In this document: piece after piece, positions 7,178 through 12,545 of the stretch
Layout of the letters: every line of letters starts with the position of its first letter
How positions within the stretch are numbered: position 1 is the first letter of the stretch
NCBI GenBank assembly: GCA_029883145.1
Contig: JAOUJR010000019.1
Coordinates: 1-12,545, forward strand
DNA from: Nitrospirota bacterium
GTDB taxonomy: Bacteria > Nitrospirota > Thermodesulfovibrionia > Thermodesulfovibrionales > SM23-35
Reading direction: 5' to 3'
DNA length: 12,545 bases
Program-made: the position numbers and the translations under genes
The notes under the pieces: generated by a model
Databases searched by the model: none
What the model was told of the DNA's origin: nothing
What the model saw: the letters and a program-made list of their open reading frames with translations, nothing else

Positions 7178-8753
7178 GCATGAAGAAGTCTGCATAGGAT
7201 ATATCACCTACTCTTGGGTGCACAGCTTCACCCCTTGAAGTTAACTCAATACACTGTATCGCCTTCAGGGCTGCCCCTGTTGCATCTTCCTTGGAAAATG
7301 TTATATCCATAGGTGCCCTTACAGTACCGGCAGAATACACACCTGTTCTTCGAGTTTCATAAGGAAAACAGATAAAGTTTGAGTCAGGATACCCGTGCGC
7401 GAGAGAAGGTAACTCTCCTCCCTGCCTGTACCCAAGATTTAAGATATCTGTTTCAATCATCACATAGGGGATAAACTCGTCACCTGGATTTACGCCAGGA
7501 GGTAATATCTCATCCCCTAATGCAGTGACTGGAACCATGCCTGTGGCAAGAACAACAAGGTCAACATTGACAGAGATCTTTTCACCCAAAAGAGTATTCT
7601 CTACTTCTACTATAGGATTTTTATTCTCATCCTCTGTAATGCCCTTCACTTCTCCCTTTGTCATGAATATACCCGGATCGTTCTGCATACTCTTATAAAA
7701 ATATTCATAGTGACCCGGCGTTCTTATGTCTTTGTAAAATATAAAGACCTTTGCCTCAGGGTCTTGATTTCTCACATATTTTGCCTGTTTAAGAGACTCG
7801 GTACAGCAGGTTGCTGAGCAGTAAGGCAAATATTTTTCATCCCTCTGTCCTGCACACTGTATAAAGGCAATGCTCTTCGCAGGTTTCCCATCCGAGGGAC
7901 GTACAATTGCTCCCTTTGTGGCCAGCTCTTCCATCATATAGTTCGTGATGACATTGGAATATTTACCAAAACCAAGATGGGCAATTTTTGCTGCATCATA
8001 TGGTACGGTACCGGCAGCCTCAACTATCGCTCCGGCTCTGAAAGTCTCGACACCCCCATTACGTTTTACTGTGACATCATAAATACCAGGAGCGCCATCA
8101 ATCTTTTCTACTAAAGCAGATGTGAATATTTTAATCTTTGGATTCTGTTGAACTTCTTTGATCAAATCATTAATCTCTGGCTCTTCCAGATCTTCATAAG
8201 GAGGCTTTGTAGGTGCTTGTTTGTAAATTTTGGTCATCCAGCCACCAAGAGCCTCATTCTTTTCTACCAAGAAGACATCATAGCCTGCCTTTGCTGCTTC
8301 ATTGGCAGCAGTAAGTCCAGCAATACCTCCTCCAATAACTAATACATTTCTAGAGAGATCTTCCACCTTATAGGGTTCTGGAGCCTCCATCCTCTGCATT
8401 TTTAAAATACCCATTCTCACGTAGTCTTCAGCCATCATCTGTGTATCTTCATCATTCGGTGGATGAGTCCAGACAACCTGCTCCCTGAGATTAACTCTTT
8501 CTACAAGGGGAGTATCTAGATTAAAAATGTCATAATTTACACGAGGTGAACAGGCAGCAATAATCACTGCATTGACTCCTTCTGCAGCCATATCCTTTTT
8601 AATGAACTCAACACCTTCCTTAAGACACAGAGACGGATGTGTTTTGACAACAGGTGCCTTCATCTTCGTGGCAACCTTAACTAAACTATCTATATCGAGG
8701 GCTTTCCCTATCTCGCAATCAGTGCAAATATAAACGCCTATCTTTTTCTCCAT
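6549..8753 (-). CDS. qmoB: Quinone-interacting membrane-bound oxidoreductase subunit B
   Basis: A protein of 734 residues, an HdrA-like flavoprotein with a C-terminal MvhD-like domain, as in QmoB. In order: an N-terminal region with Cys10, 13, 43 and 68; a Rossmann FAD site VIGGGIAG (139-146); the HdrA stretch IQCAGQRDEKYLPYCSATCC (298-317); two ferredoxin-type clusters (Cys528, 531, 534, 538 and Cys558, 561, 564, 568); a Glu run at 594-598; and an MvhD-like tail with Cys607, 636, 661 and 669. It acts on the cytoplasmic side of the Qmo complex between QmoC and APS reductase. The ATG at 8753 lies 4 bp after the qmoA stop, with its GGAGG inside the end of qmoA, suggesting translational coupling. 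The last 210 or so codons are almost duplicated at 11920-12545. Confidence 0.95.
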   Translation of the reverse strand: MEKKIGVYICTDCEIGKALDIDSLVKVATKMKAPVVKTHPSLCLKEGVEFIKKDMAAEGVNAVIIAACSPRVNYDIFNLDTPLVERVNLREQVVWTHPPNDEDTQMMAEDYVRMGILKMQRMEAPEPYKVEDLSRNVLVIGGGIAGLTAANEAAKAGYDVFLVEKNEALGGWMTKIYKQAPTKPPYEDLEEPEINDLIKEVQQNPKIKIFTSALVEKIDGAPGIYDVTVKRNGGVETFRAGAIVEAAGTVPYDAAKIAHLGFGKYSNVITNYMMEELATKGAIVRPSDGKPAKSIAFIQCAGQRDEKYLPYCSATCCTESLKQAKYVRNQDPEAKVFIFYKDIRTPGHYEYFYKSMQNDPGIFMTKGEVKGITEDENKNPIVEVENTLLGEKISVNVDLVVLATGMVPVTALGDEILPPGVNPGDEFIPYVMIETDILNLGYRQGGELPSLAHGYPDSNFICFPYETRRTGVYSAGTVRAPMDITFSKEDATGAALKAIQCIELTSRGEAVHPRVGDISYADFFMQKCTQCKRCTEECPFGAINEDEKANPLYSPTRCRRCAVCVGACPERIISFKNYSVDMIGNMVKNIEVPEEEEEKPRAIVFACENDAYPALDMAGINRLQFNAFVRVVPLRCIGSMNLVWVADALSKGIDGILLMGCQYGEDYQCHMATGSHLAKIRLSKVAETLDRLKLESGRVQMTQVSIADYQKIPQILNEFLEKLKEFGPNPYKGF

Positions 8754-8757
8754 TGAT

Positions 8758-10020
8758 TTACCTCCTCACCAAAGATTGCATAGCCTTGAGCGCTGCCGCT
8801 GTACTTCCCTGGACAGTGGAATAGACATCAAGCGGCTTTAAGGCACAACCCGCAGCATACATTCCGTTTACTCCAGAATTGGATGTAATAAAACCGTCTG
8901 TATCGTAAGATATGTTCGCAGGCACTTTCCATTTCTGTGTGCTTGGAGCCATTCCGGTAGCAAGTACAACAAGGTCAAATTTTTCATGAATCTTTTTCGC
9001 TGTAAGCGCATCTTCTGCTGTCACTGTTAGATCCTTTGTTGCAGGATCTTCCTCGATTTTGGCAACTTTCCCTTTAAAGAATGTTATCTTTTCATCTTTT
9101 TGTGCCTTTAAATACACCCTTTCGTATCTGCCTGGTGTACGAATATCAATATAGAAAATAGTAACAAGAGCTTCCGGATACTGTTCACGAATATAGGAAG
9201 CCTGTTTGATGGAAGCAAGGCAACAAATGTAAGAGCAATAAGGGAGATGGTTCTCATCACGGGATCCAGCACATTGCACAAATGCTACCTTTGAAACCTC
9301 TTTTCCGTCAGAAGGTCTAAGGATTTTACCAATGGTAGGACCGTTCTGAGCTGCCAATCTTTCCATCATCATATTGGTGATAACATTTTGATACTTCCCA
9401 AAACCAAGATTATCCATTCTGGCTGCATCATACGGATTCCAACCAGTAGCCCAGACAATGGAGCCAACTTTCAAGGAAAGGCTTTGAGCCTTCATGTCAA
9501 GATCAATGGCATTGTATGTGCAAACCTCTTTACACTTTGCACATTCTTCTTTCTTACAGTACTTATCATCAATCACATACCTCATTGGGAAGGAAAAGTC
9601 CTGAGGAAGATAAATAGCTTTTGTTTTATCCATTCCAAGATTAAAATCATTTGGCCTTTCATACGGGCAAACATCAACACAGGCATTACAGGCAGTACAA
9701 TTTTCGTTCACATATCTGGGATTAAGCTTTACGGTGACATCAAAGTCTCCCTCTGAACCAGAAATTTTCTCCACCTCTGCGAAGGTATAAAATTTGATCC
9801 TGGGATTATTTTTGATTCTTCTGAAATTTATCTCCAGTCCGCAATTAGGTGGACACAACTTGGGAAAATATTTATTGAGCTGGGTTACCCTTCCCCCAAG
9901 GTATGGATTTTTCTCGACGAGTATTACCTCATATCCTACCTCAGCTGCCTCCAAAGCAGTGGATATCCCGCTCATTCCCCCTCCTACAACTAAGATACTT
10001 TTGGTCTTCTCTGCTGCCAT
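8758..10020 (-). CDS. qmoA: Quinone-interacting membrane-bound oxidoreductase subunit A
   Basis: A protein of 420 residues, an HdrA-type FAD and iron-sulfur protein of normal QmoA length. The FAD-binding Rossmann motif VVGGGMSG is at 11-18. CPPNC lies at 56-60. Ferredoxin-like cysteines follow at 108, 111, 114, 118 and at 155, 160, 163, 167. The HdrA signature FVQCAGSRDENHLPYCSYICC (247-267), with Cys250, 262, 266 and 267, comes next, then a second dinucleotide-fold strand VVLATGMAP (351-359). It is a cytoplasmic subunit of the complex that delivers electrons from menaquinol towards APS reductase. The ATG at 10020 has GGAGG 6 bp upstream. It is the first gene of qmoABC. aprBA, often next to qmo in other sulfate reducers, is not in this window. 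Confidence 0.95.
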   Translation of the reverse strand: MAAEKTKSILVVGGGMSGISTALEAAEVGYEVILVEKNPYLGGRVTQLNKYFPKLCPPNCGLEINFRRIKNNPRIKFYTFAEVEKISGSEGDFDVTVKLNPRYVNENCTACNACVDVCPYERPNDFNLGMDKTKAIYLPQDFSFPMRYVIDDKYCKKEECAKCKEVCTYNAIDLDMKAQSLSLKVGSIVWATGWNPYDAARMDNLGFGKYQNVITNMMMERLAAQNGPTIGKILRPSDGKEVSKVAFVQCAGSRDENHLPYCSYICCLASIKQASYIREQYPEALVTIFYIDIRTPGRYERVYLKAQKDEKITFFKGKVAKIEEDPATKDLTVTAEDALTAKKIHEKFDLVVLATGMAPSTQKWKVPANISYDTDGFITSNSGVNGMYAAGCALKPLDVYSTVQGSTAAALKAMQSLVRR

Positions 10021-10161
10021 GCTATTCCTCCATATATTTAAGTAGTTAAATGATCAAAGCTTATACATAAAACATTACACACAACATCAGAAAATAATTT
10101 AAACATAATTTTGAGTTAACATTCTTTTACTAAAAATTTGCATTTTACGGGTGCGTAATAG
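10021..10161 (-). other. Probable leader of the qmoABC transcript
   Basis: About 135 nt separate the predicted start of transcription (near 10155) from the qmoA ATG. The region is very AT-rich. Apart from the ribosome-binding site GGAGG (10027-10031) I see no gene, no riboswitch core I recognise and no strong hairpin. Confidence 0.35.
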
Positions 10162-10189
10162 TTAATACCAAAACAGGTAAATTTGTCAA
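10162..10189 (-). promoter_or_regulatory. Putative promoter of qmoABC
   Basis: On the minus strand a perfect TTGACA (10184-10189) is followed after 16 bp by TATTAA (10162-10167), a 4/6 match to the -10 box. A TG one base before the TATTAA gives an extended -10. The -35 box overlaps the end of the 13-bp hairpin at 10186-10215, so regulation or terminator overlap is possible. No Rex-type TTGTGA-N6-TCACAA site was found. Confidence 0.45.
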
Positions 10190-10215
10190 ATAAAAAATGA
10201 GCATTTTTTATTTGA
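10186..10215. repeat. Perfect 13-bp AT-rich hairpin upstream of qmoA
   Basis: TCAAATAAAAAAT (10186-10198) is mirrored by ATTTTTTATTTGA (10203-10215) around the 4-base centre GAGC. It could help end transcription of the upstream gene pair or bind a regulator over the qmo promoter. It has no G+C core, so it would be a weak terminator. Confidence 0.6.
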
Positions 10216-10245
10216 TAATCAAAGGTATTTATAAAAATTTGATTA
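10211..10245. repeat. Overlapping TTTGAT/ATCAAA inverted repeats
   Basis: TTTGATAATCAAA (10211-10223) is itself a palindrome. Its right half TAATCAAA (10216-10223) can instead pair with TTTGATTA (10238-10245). Together with the preceding hairpin this gives mutually exclusive foldings. It lies in the gap between the HsdR-like gene and the qmo promoter. Confidence 0.5.
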
Positions 10246-10326
10246 CTTAATTTTTTCTTTTTAAAACATATATTTTCATTAGATTTCGTTTAATAGACCG
10301 TGCAAAATAATCTCGTCATTTCAATT

Positions 10327-10345
10327 ATAAAAGGGCATTTCTGCC
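10327..10345 (-). terminator. Possible weak terminator after the HsdR-like gene
   Basis: On the minus strand GGCA-GAAA-TGCC (10334-10345) forms a short stem with a GAAA tetraloop and is followed by CTTTTAT. It starts 16 bp after the stop codon. A stem of only four base pairs makes it a weak call. Confidence 0.3.
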
Positions 10346-10361
10346 AGGGTTTTACTTCTGA

Positions 10362-10877
10362 TTAATCACATTTTGAAGGGCATTTGATTGCATCGAATGC
10401 GAGAAAGATTCGCTTTTCTTTTTCAATCCTTTTTTCTTGAAGTTTTTTAAACTCAATTTGTTTTATGGCTTCTAAGGCATTCGCCTTTGATGGTATCGCC
10501 CCTAAACCATTGCCAATTACTTCTCCAGATATCGTATCAAGAACCTCTGCATCTTCTCCGTTGGTTACCACAGCAAATGGAATCTGATAAACATCAAGGA
10601 TTCTTGCACACGATATAACCTCTCTCTCCCTCGATACCAATGAACCACGAGCACACCTCATAATCATAAACCTTTTTTCTTCAACATTCACAATAAGGTC
10701 TACCTTTGATTTATATATTTCTTTGCCAATAACAATCTCGAATTCTTTGTCAACCTCAATATCCTGTTTTGAATACCCCTTCTCTTCGATGAGGAGCCGT
10801 TCAATTTTCTGTTTGATCCTTTCATCATCTGTATCAAGAAATGCCTGGCCGGTTATAAAATCATGGATTTCTGACAT
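10362..10877 (-). CDS. Small protein resembling the HsdR N-terminal domain, catalytic motif degenerate
   Basis: A protein of 171 residues. Its sequence pattern resembles the HSDR_N family, the nuclease-fold N-terminal domain of type I restriction enzymes, here as a free-standing protein. The segment KVDLIVNVEEKRFMIMRCARG (58-78) aligns with the PD-(D/E)xK core. Asp60 is kept, but the E-x-K pair seems replaced by Met73-Arg-Cys75, so nuclease activity is doubtful. The C-terminus ends in a CPSKCD motif (Cys166, Cys170), preceded by a charged, Lys/Glu-rich helix (about 143-157). The start at 10877 lies inside the 3' end of the upstream gene (17-bp overlap) and lacks a clear Shine-Dalgarno, so translation is probably coupled. 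No hsdM, hsdS or helicase domain is nearby, so a restriction role is unlikely. The function is unknown. Confidence 0.7.
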   Translation of the reverse strand: MSEIHDFITGQAFLDTDDERIKQKIERLLIEEKGYSKQDIEVDKEFEIVIGKEIYKSKVDLIVNVEEKRFMIMRCARGSLVSREREVISCARILDVYQIPFAVVTNGEDAEVLDTISGEVIGNGLGAIPSKANALEAIKQIEFKKLQEKRIEKEKRIFLAFDAIKCPSKCD

Positions 10878-11661
10878 CTTTTGTTTGTTTTCTATATTCT
10901 TCCTTCACCTTCAATGTTTCCTCAAGTATCAGAATATACTTCAGGTATTTGAATCCGAACTTCATCATTGCAATCTCGTCAGTCTTTATCTTCTCGACTT
11001 CTTCCTTATCAATATCGAGGATATCGAGAAATTTGCTTTCAGAAACAAATCTTCTAAATTTGTCTATATCATAACTTGCCATATACATCAGGGACTGCTT
11101 CTTCTCGTCAAGCTTAGGTTGACCCGGATTGTCCCTCCTCAACTGAATCTCCTTCCACTCACTGTTCATTTCATCATAGAGGTCAACCCCCTGGTCAATC
11201 CTCCATGTCTCAATGGTCCACTCTTTGTCTTCCTGAAAGCCGAGACAATTCGGTTCTTTGATGAAAAAATAGAATCCCTCATTCACTATCCCTTTCTCTG
11301 ATTGCTTTACCATGAGCCCTTGCCCGACAGGATAATATCGACAGATAGCAGGCCGGTCTTCATAAATACTGCAGCCCTCGGGTGTCACAAAAGGACATTT
11401 CCCTTCATCATCCATCATCTTAAGCACCGCATAAGGATGTGAGGACTTTTCATCAATATGAGTGTAAGTGAATTTCTCAAGGAATTCTCCTGAAGAAATT
11501 CCTAACCTCTTTTTCATCCTCAGGATGTCATAAGGGGTAAGGAGTATATTTGTAAGTCTACAGCATTTATTAAAGCAGCTGATATTTTTATGACACCTAA
11601 ACTTGAATGTTGAATCCAATGTGCGCTCAATAGGTTCTACAAACTTCGTACTCAGTAACAT
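10861..11661 (-). CDS. YkgJ-family cysteine-cluster (Zn/Fe-chelating type) protein
   Basis: A protein of 266 residues with the cysteine pattern of the YkgJ/CxxCxxCC family, which is predicted to bind zinc or an iron-sulfur centre. The cysteines are at 23, 29, 33 and 34 (FRCHKNISCFNKCC), then 89, 97 and 107 (KCPF...GCSIYEDRPAICRYYP), with another at 139. The GCSIYEDRPAICRYYP stretch is the most diagnostic. The C-terminal third is rich in charged residues and probably helical. There is no signal peptide or membrane segment. The ATG at 11661 has AAAGGA 7 bp upstream. It is first in a two-gene unit with the overlapping HsdR-like gene and has a good promoter at 11720-11748. The role is unknown. 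Its place between two qmo loci hints at a link to metal-rich redox proteins, but this is only inference. Confidence 0.82.
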   Translation of the reverse strand: MLLSTKFVEPIERTLDSTFKFRCHKNISCFNKCCRLTNILLTPYDILRMKKRLGISSGEFLEKFTYTHIDEKSSHPYAVLKMMDDEGKCPFVTPEGCSIYEDRPAICRYYPVGQGLMVKQSEKGIVNEGFYFFIKEPNCLGFQEDKEWTIETWRIDQGVDLYDEMNSEWKEIQLRRDNPGQPKLDEKKQSLMYMASYDIDKFRRFVSESKFLDILDIDKEEVEKIKTDEIAMMKFGFKYLKYILILEETLKVKEEYRKQTKDVRNP

Positions 11662-11719
11662 TGTTTAATCCTTTCTGTTTAGATTTTAAAGGTTTTCTGA
11701 ATTTCAAGACTACTAAAGA

Positions 11720-11748
11720 ATTATATAATTCATTTTAACTTTTGTAAA
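11720..11748 (-). promoter_or_regulatory. Sigma-70 promoter of the YkgJ/HsdR-like gene pair
   Basis: On the minus strand TTTACA (11743-11748, 5/6 match) is followed after exactly 17 bp by a perfect TATAAT (11720-11725). The start of transcription would be near 11713, leaving a leader of about 52 nt. The first base of the -35 box is also the end of the inverted-repeat element at 11748-11830. Confidence 0.75.
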
Positions 11749-11830
11749 CCCCGTTAGAAATATCTTTACTAACGGGTCGAGCTATATTTTTCACCCCACC
11801 CTTTGGGCGTGGCTTTCTTTCTAACGGGGT
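11748..11830. repeat. Inverted-repeat element with TTTCTAACGGGGT ends
   Basis: This 83-bp segment is bounded by perfect 13-bp inverted repeats, ACCCCGTTAGAAA (11748-11760) and TTTCTAACGGGGT (11818-11830). Inside lie a third partial copy CTAACGGG (11769-11776), which can pair with CCCGTTAG (11750-11757), and a CCACCCTTTGGGCGTGG hairpin-like stretch. It resembles a REP- or MITE-type non-coding mobile repeat. No target-site duplication is obvious (flanks AA and AA are too short to judge). It sits between the terminator of the second qmoB and the promoter of the YkgJ gene. Confidence 0.65.
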
Positions 11831-11872
11831 AAAAAGAAAAATCTATATCTTTAATTTCCTCGAGAACCAAAT

Positions 11873-11902
11873 AAAAAGGCTGACAGGCATACCTGTCAGC
11901 CT
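11873..11902 (-). terminator. Strong intrinsic terminator after the second qmoB
   Basis: An 11-bp perfect stem AGGCTGACAGG (11877-11887) with CCTGTCAGCCT (11892-11902) has a 4-base loop. On the minus strand it is followed by TTTTTATTTGG. It begins 17 bp after the stop of the second qmoB copy, so that gene is the last of its transcript. Confidence 0.93.
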
Positions 11903-11919
11903 GAATAACAACACATACT

Positions 11920-12545
11920 TTAGAATCCTTTATAGGGGTTAGGGCCGAACTCCTTCAATTTCTCAAGGAAGTTGTTTAATATTTCGGGTATTTTGTAGTA
12001 TTCTGAGATGGAGACCTGTTCCATCTGAACCCTTCCAGACTCAAGCTTTAATCTGTCCAGTGTTTCGGAGACCTTTGACAACCTGATCTTCGCCAGGTGG
12101 CTTCCTGTTGCCATATGACACTGGTAATCTTCACCATATTGACATCCCATAAGGAGAATTCCATCAATACCTTTTGAAAGGGCATCAGCCACCCATACCA
12201 GGTTCATTGATCCTATGCATCTCAAAGGAACAACCCTTACAAATGCATTAAATTGCAGGCGGTTGATTCCAGCCATGTCCAGTGCTGGATAGGCATCGTT
12301 TTCACAGGCGAATACTATAGCCCTCAGCTTTTCTTCTTCTTCAGGAACCTCTATGTTCTTTACCATATTTCCAATCATATCAACTGAATAATTCTTGAAG
12401 CTAATAATCCTTTCAGGACATGCACCTACACAAACTGCACATCTTCTGCAGCGGGTCGGACTGTAAAGTGGGTTTGCCTTCTCGTCTTCATTGATTGCAC
12501 CGAAGGGACATTCCTCTGTACATCTCTTACACTGCGTACATTTCT
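11920..12545 (-). CDS. Second QmoB copy, C-terminal part (5' end outside the window)
   Basis: The frame is open from the stop at 11920 to the right edge (about 208 codons); the Met at 12378 is internal. It encodes the two ferredoxin clusters (KCTQCKRCTEECPFGA... and RCRRCAVCVGACPE) and the MvhD-like tail of QmoB, ending EFGPNPYKGF as in the first copy. Against qmoB at 6549-8753 it differs by 8 substitutions and one missing Glu over the last 153 residues, and all cluster cysteines are kept. Differences are concentrated in the last 45 codons. Similarity ends at the stop codon: a terminator follows instead of qmoC. It may belong to a second qmoAB or apr-qmo operon lying to the right. It is intact as far as visible, so it is not called a pseudogene. 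Confidence 0.93.
   Translation of the reverse strand, partial: KCTQCKRCTEECPFGAINEDEKANPLYSPTRCRRCAVCVGACPERIISFKNYSVDMIGNMVKNIEVPEEEEKLRAIVFACENDAYPALDMAGINRLQFNAFVRVVPLRCIGSMNLVWVADALSKGIDGILLMGCQYGEDYQCHMATGSHLAKIRLSKVSETLDRLKLESGRVQMEQVSISEYYKIPEILNNFLEKLKEFGPNPYKGF

Noticed and set aside
10021..10361. Rex- or HcpR-type operator upstream of qmoA
   Set aside because: These regulators act on sulfate-respiration genes in some species, but no TTGTGA-N6-TCACAA-like site was found. The TTTGAT repeats do not match it.
10362..10877. Active type I restriction or defence system
   Set aside because: There is no HsdM, HsdS or helicase domain in the neighbourhood, and the E-x-K catalytic pair appears to be missing.
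10723..11301. 192-codon open frame on the plus strand
   Set aside because: It spans the antisense of both the HsdR-like and YkgJ genes, which have family motifs and proper starts. Its Leu/Phe/Ser-rich product looks like a shadow.
11920..12378. A short separate gene of 152 codons starting at 12378
   Set aside because: The frame stays open to the window edge and encodes the ferredoxin clusters of QmoB. The Met is internal, as in the first qmoB copy.

Overview
The window looks like part of the chromosome of a strictly anaerobic, AT-rich, sulfate-respiring bacterium. The evidence is a complete qmoABC set (the quinone-interacting oxidoreductase that feeds electrons to APS reductase), a membrane pyrophosphatase, the end of a complex I operon and a UbiA/MenA-type prenyltransferase. 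The gene content would suit a sulfate-reducing Nitrospirota (Thermodesulfovibrio-like) or a Desulfobacterota lineage. That placement is inference, because no rRNA or other marker gene is present.

Left part (1-2873). The 3' end of nuoN runs in from the left edge. A near-consensus sigma-70 promoter follows, and a perfect 14-bp-arm palindrome covers it. It drives a UbiA-family prenyltransferase (638-1561). Only 3 bp away, on the opposite strand, a convergent gene encodes a stand-alone AICAR transformylase with no fused IMP cyclohydrolase domain. The 321-bp gap that follows holds decayed repeats and ends in a strong intrinsic terminator for hppA.

Centre (3131-10361, all minus strand). Transcription runs right to left as qmoA, qmoB, qmoC, hppA, then the terminator. 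The qmo genes are 4 and 11 bp apart with overlapping ribosome-binding sites. hppA lies 133 bp downstream behind a leader containing a hairpin and a start-stop ATG-TAA. This order makes metabolic sense. Sulfate activation releases pyrophosphate, which HppA can use to pump protons, while QmoABC passes menaquinol electrons towards APS reductase. A putative promoter overlapping a cluster of AT-rich inverted repeats lies upstream of qmoA.

Right part (10362-12545, minus strand). A YkgJ-type cysteine-cluster protein overlaps by 17 bp a small protein resembling the N-terminal domain of type I restriction enzyme HsdR, but with a degenerate catalytic motif. The pair has its own good promoter, which abuts an inverted-repeat element. 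Beyond a second strong terminator lies the 3' part of a second, almost identical qmoB. It is the last gene of its transcript and has no qmoC after it. The two qmoB copies are direct repeats and are most alike in the ferredoxin-domain region, which suggests a recent duplication or gene conversion.

Most noteworthy are the qmoB duplication without a second qmoC, the uncharacterised YkgJ/HsdR_N-like pair lodged between the two qmo loci, and the palindrome-covered promoter of the prenyltransferase gene. No CRISPR array, tRNA, rRNA or transposase gene was seen.
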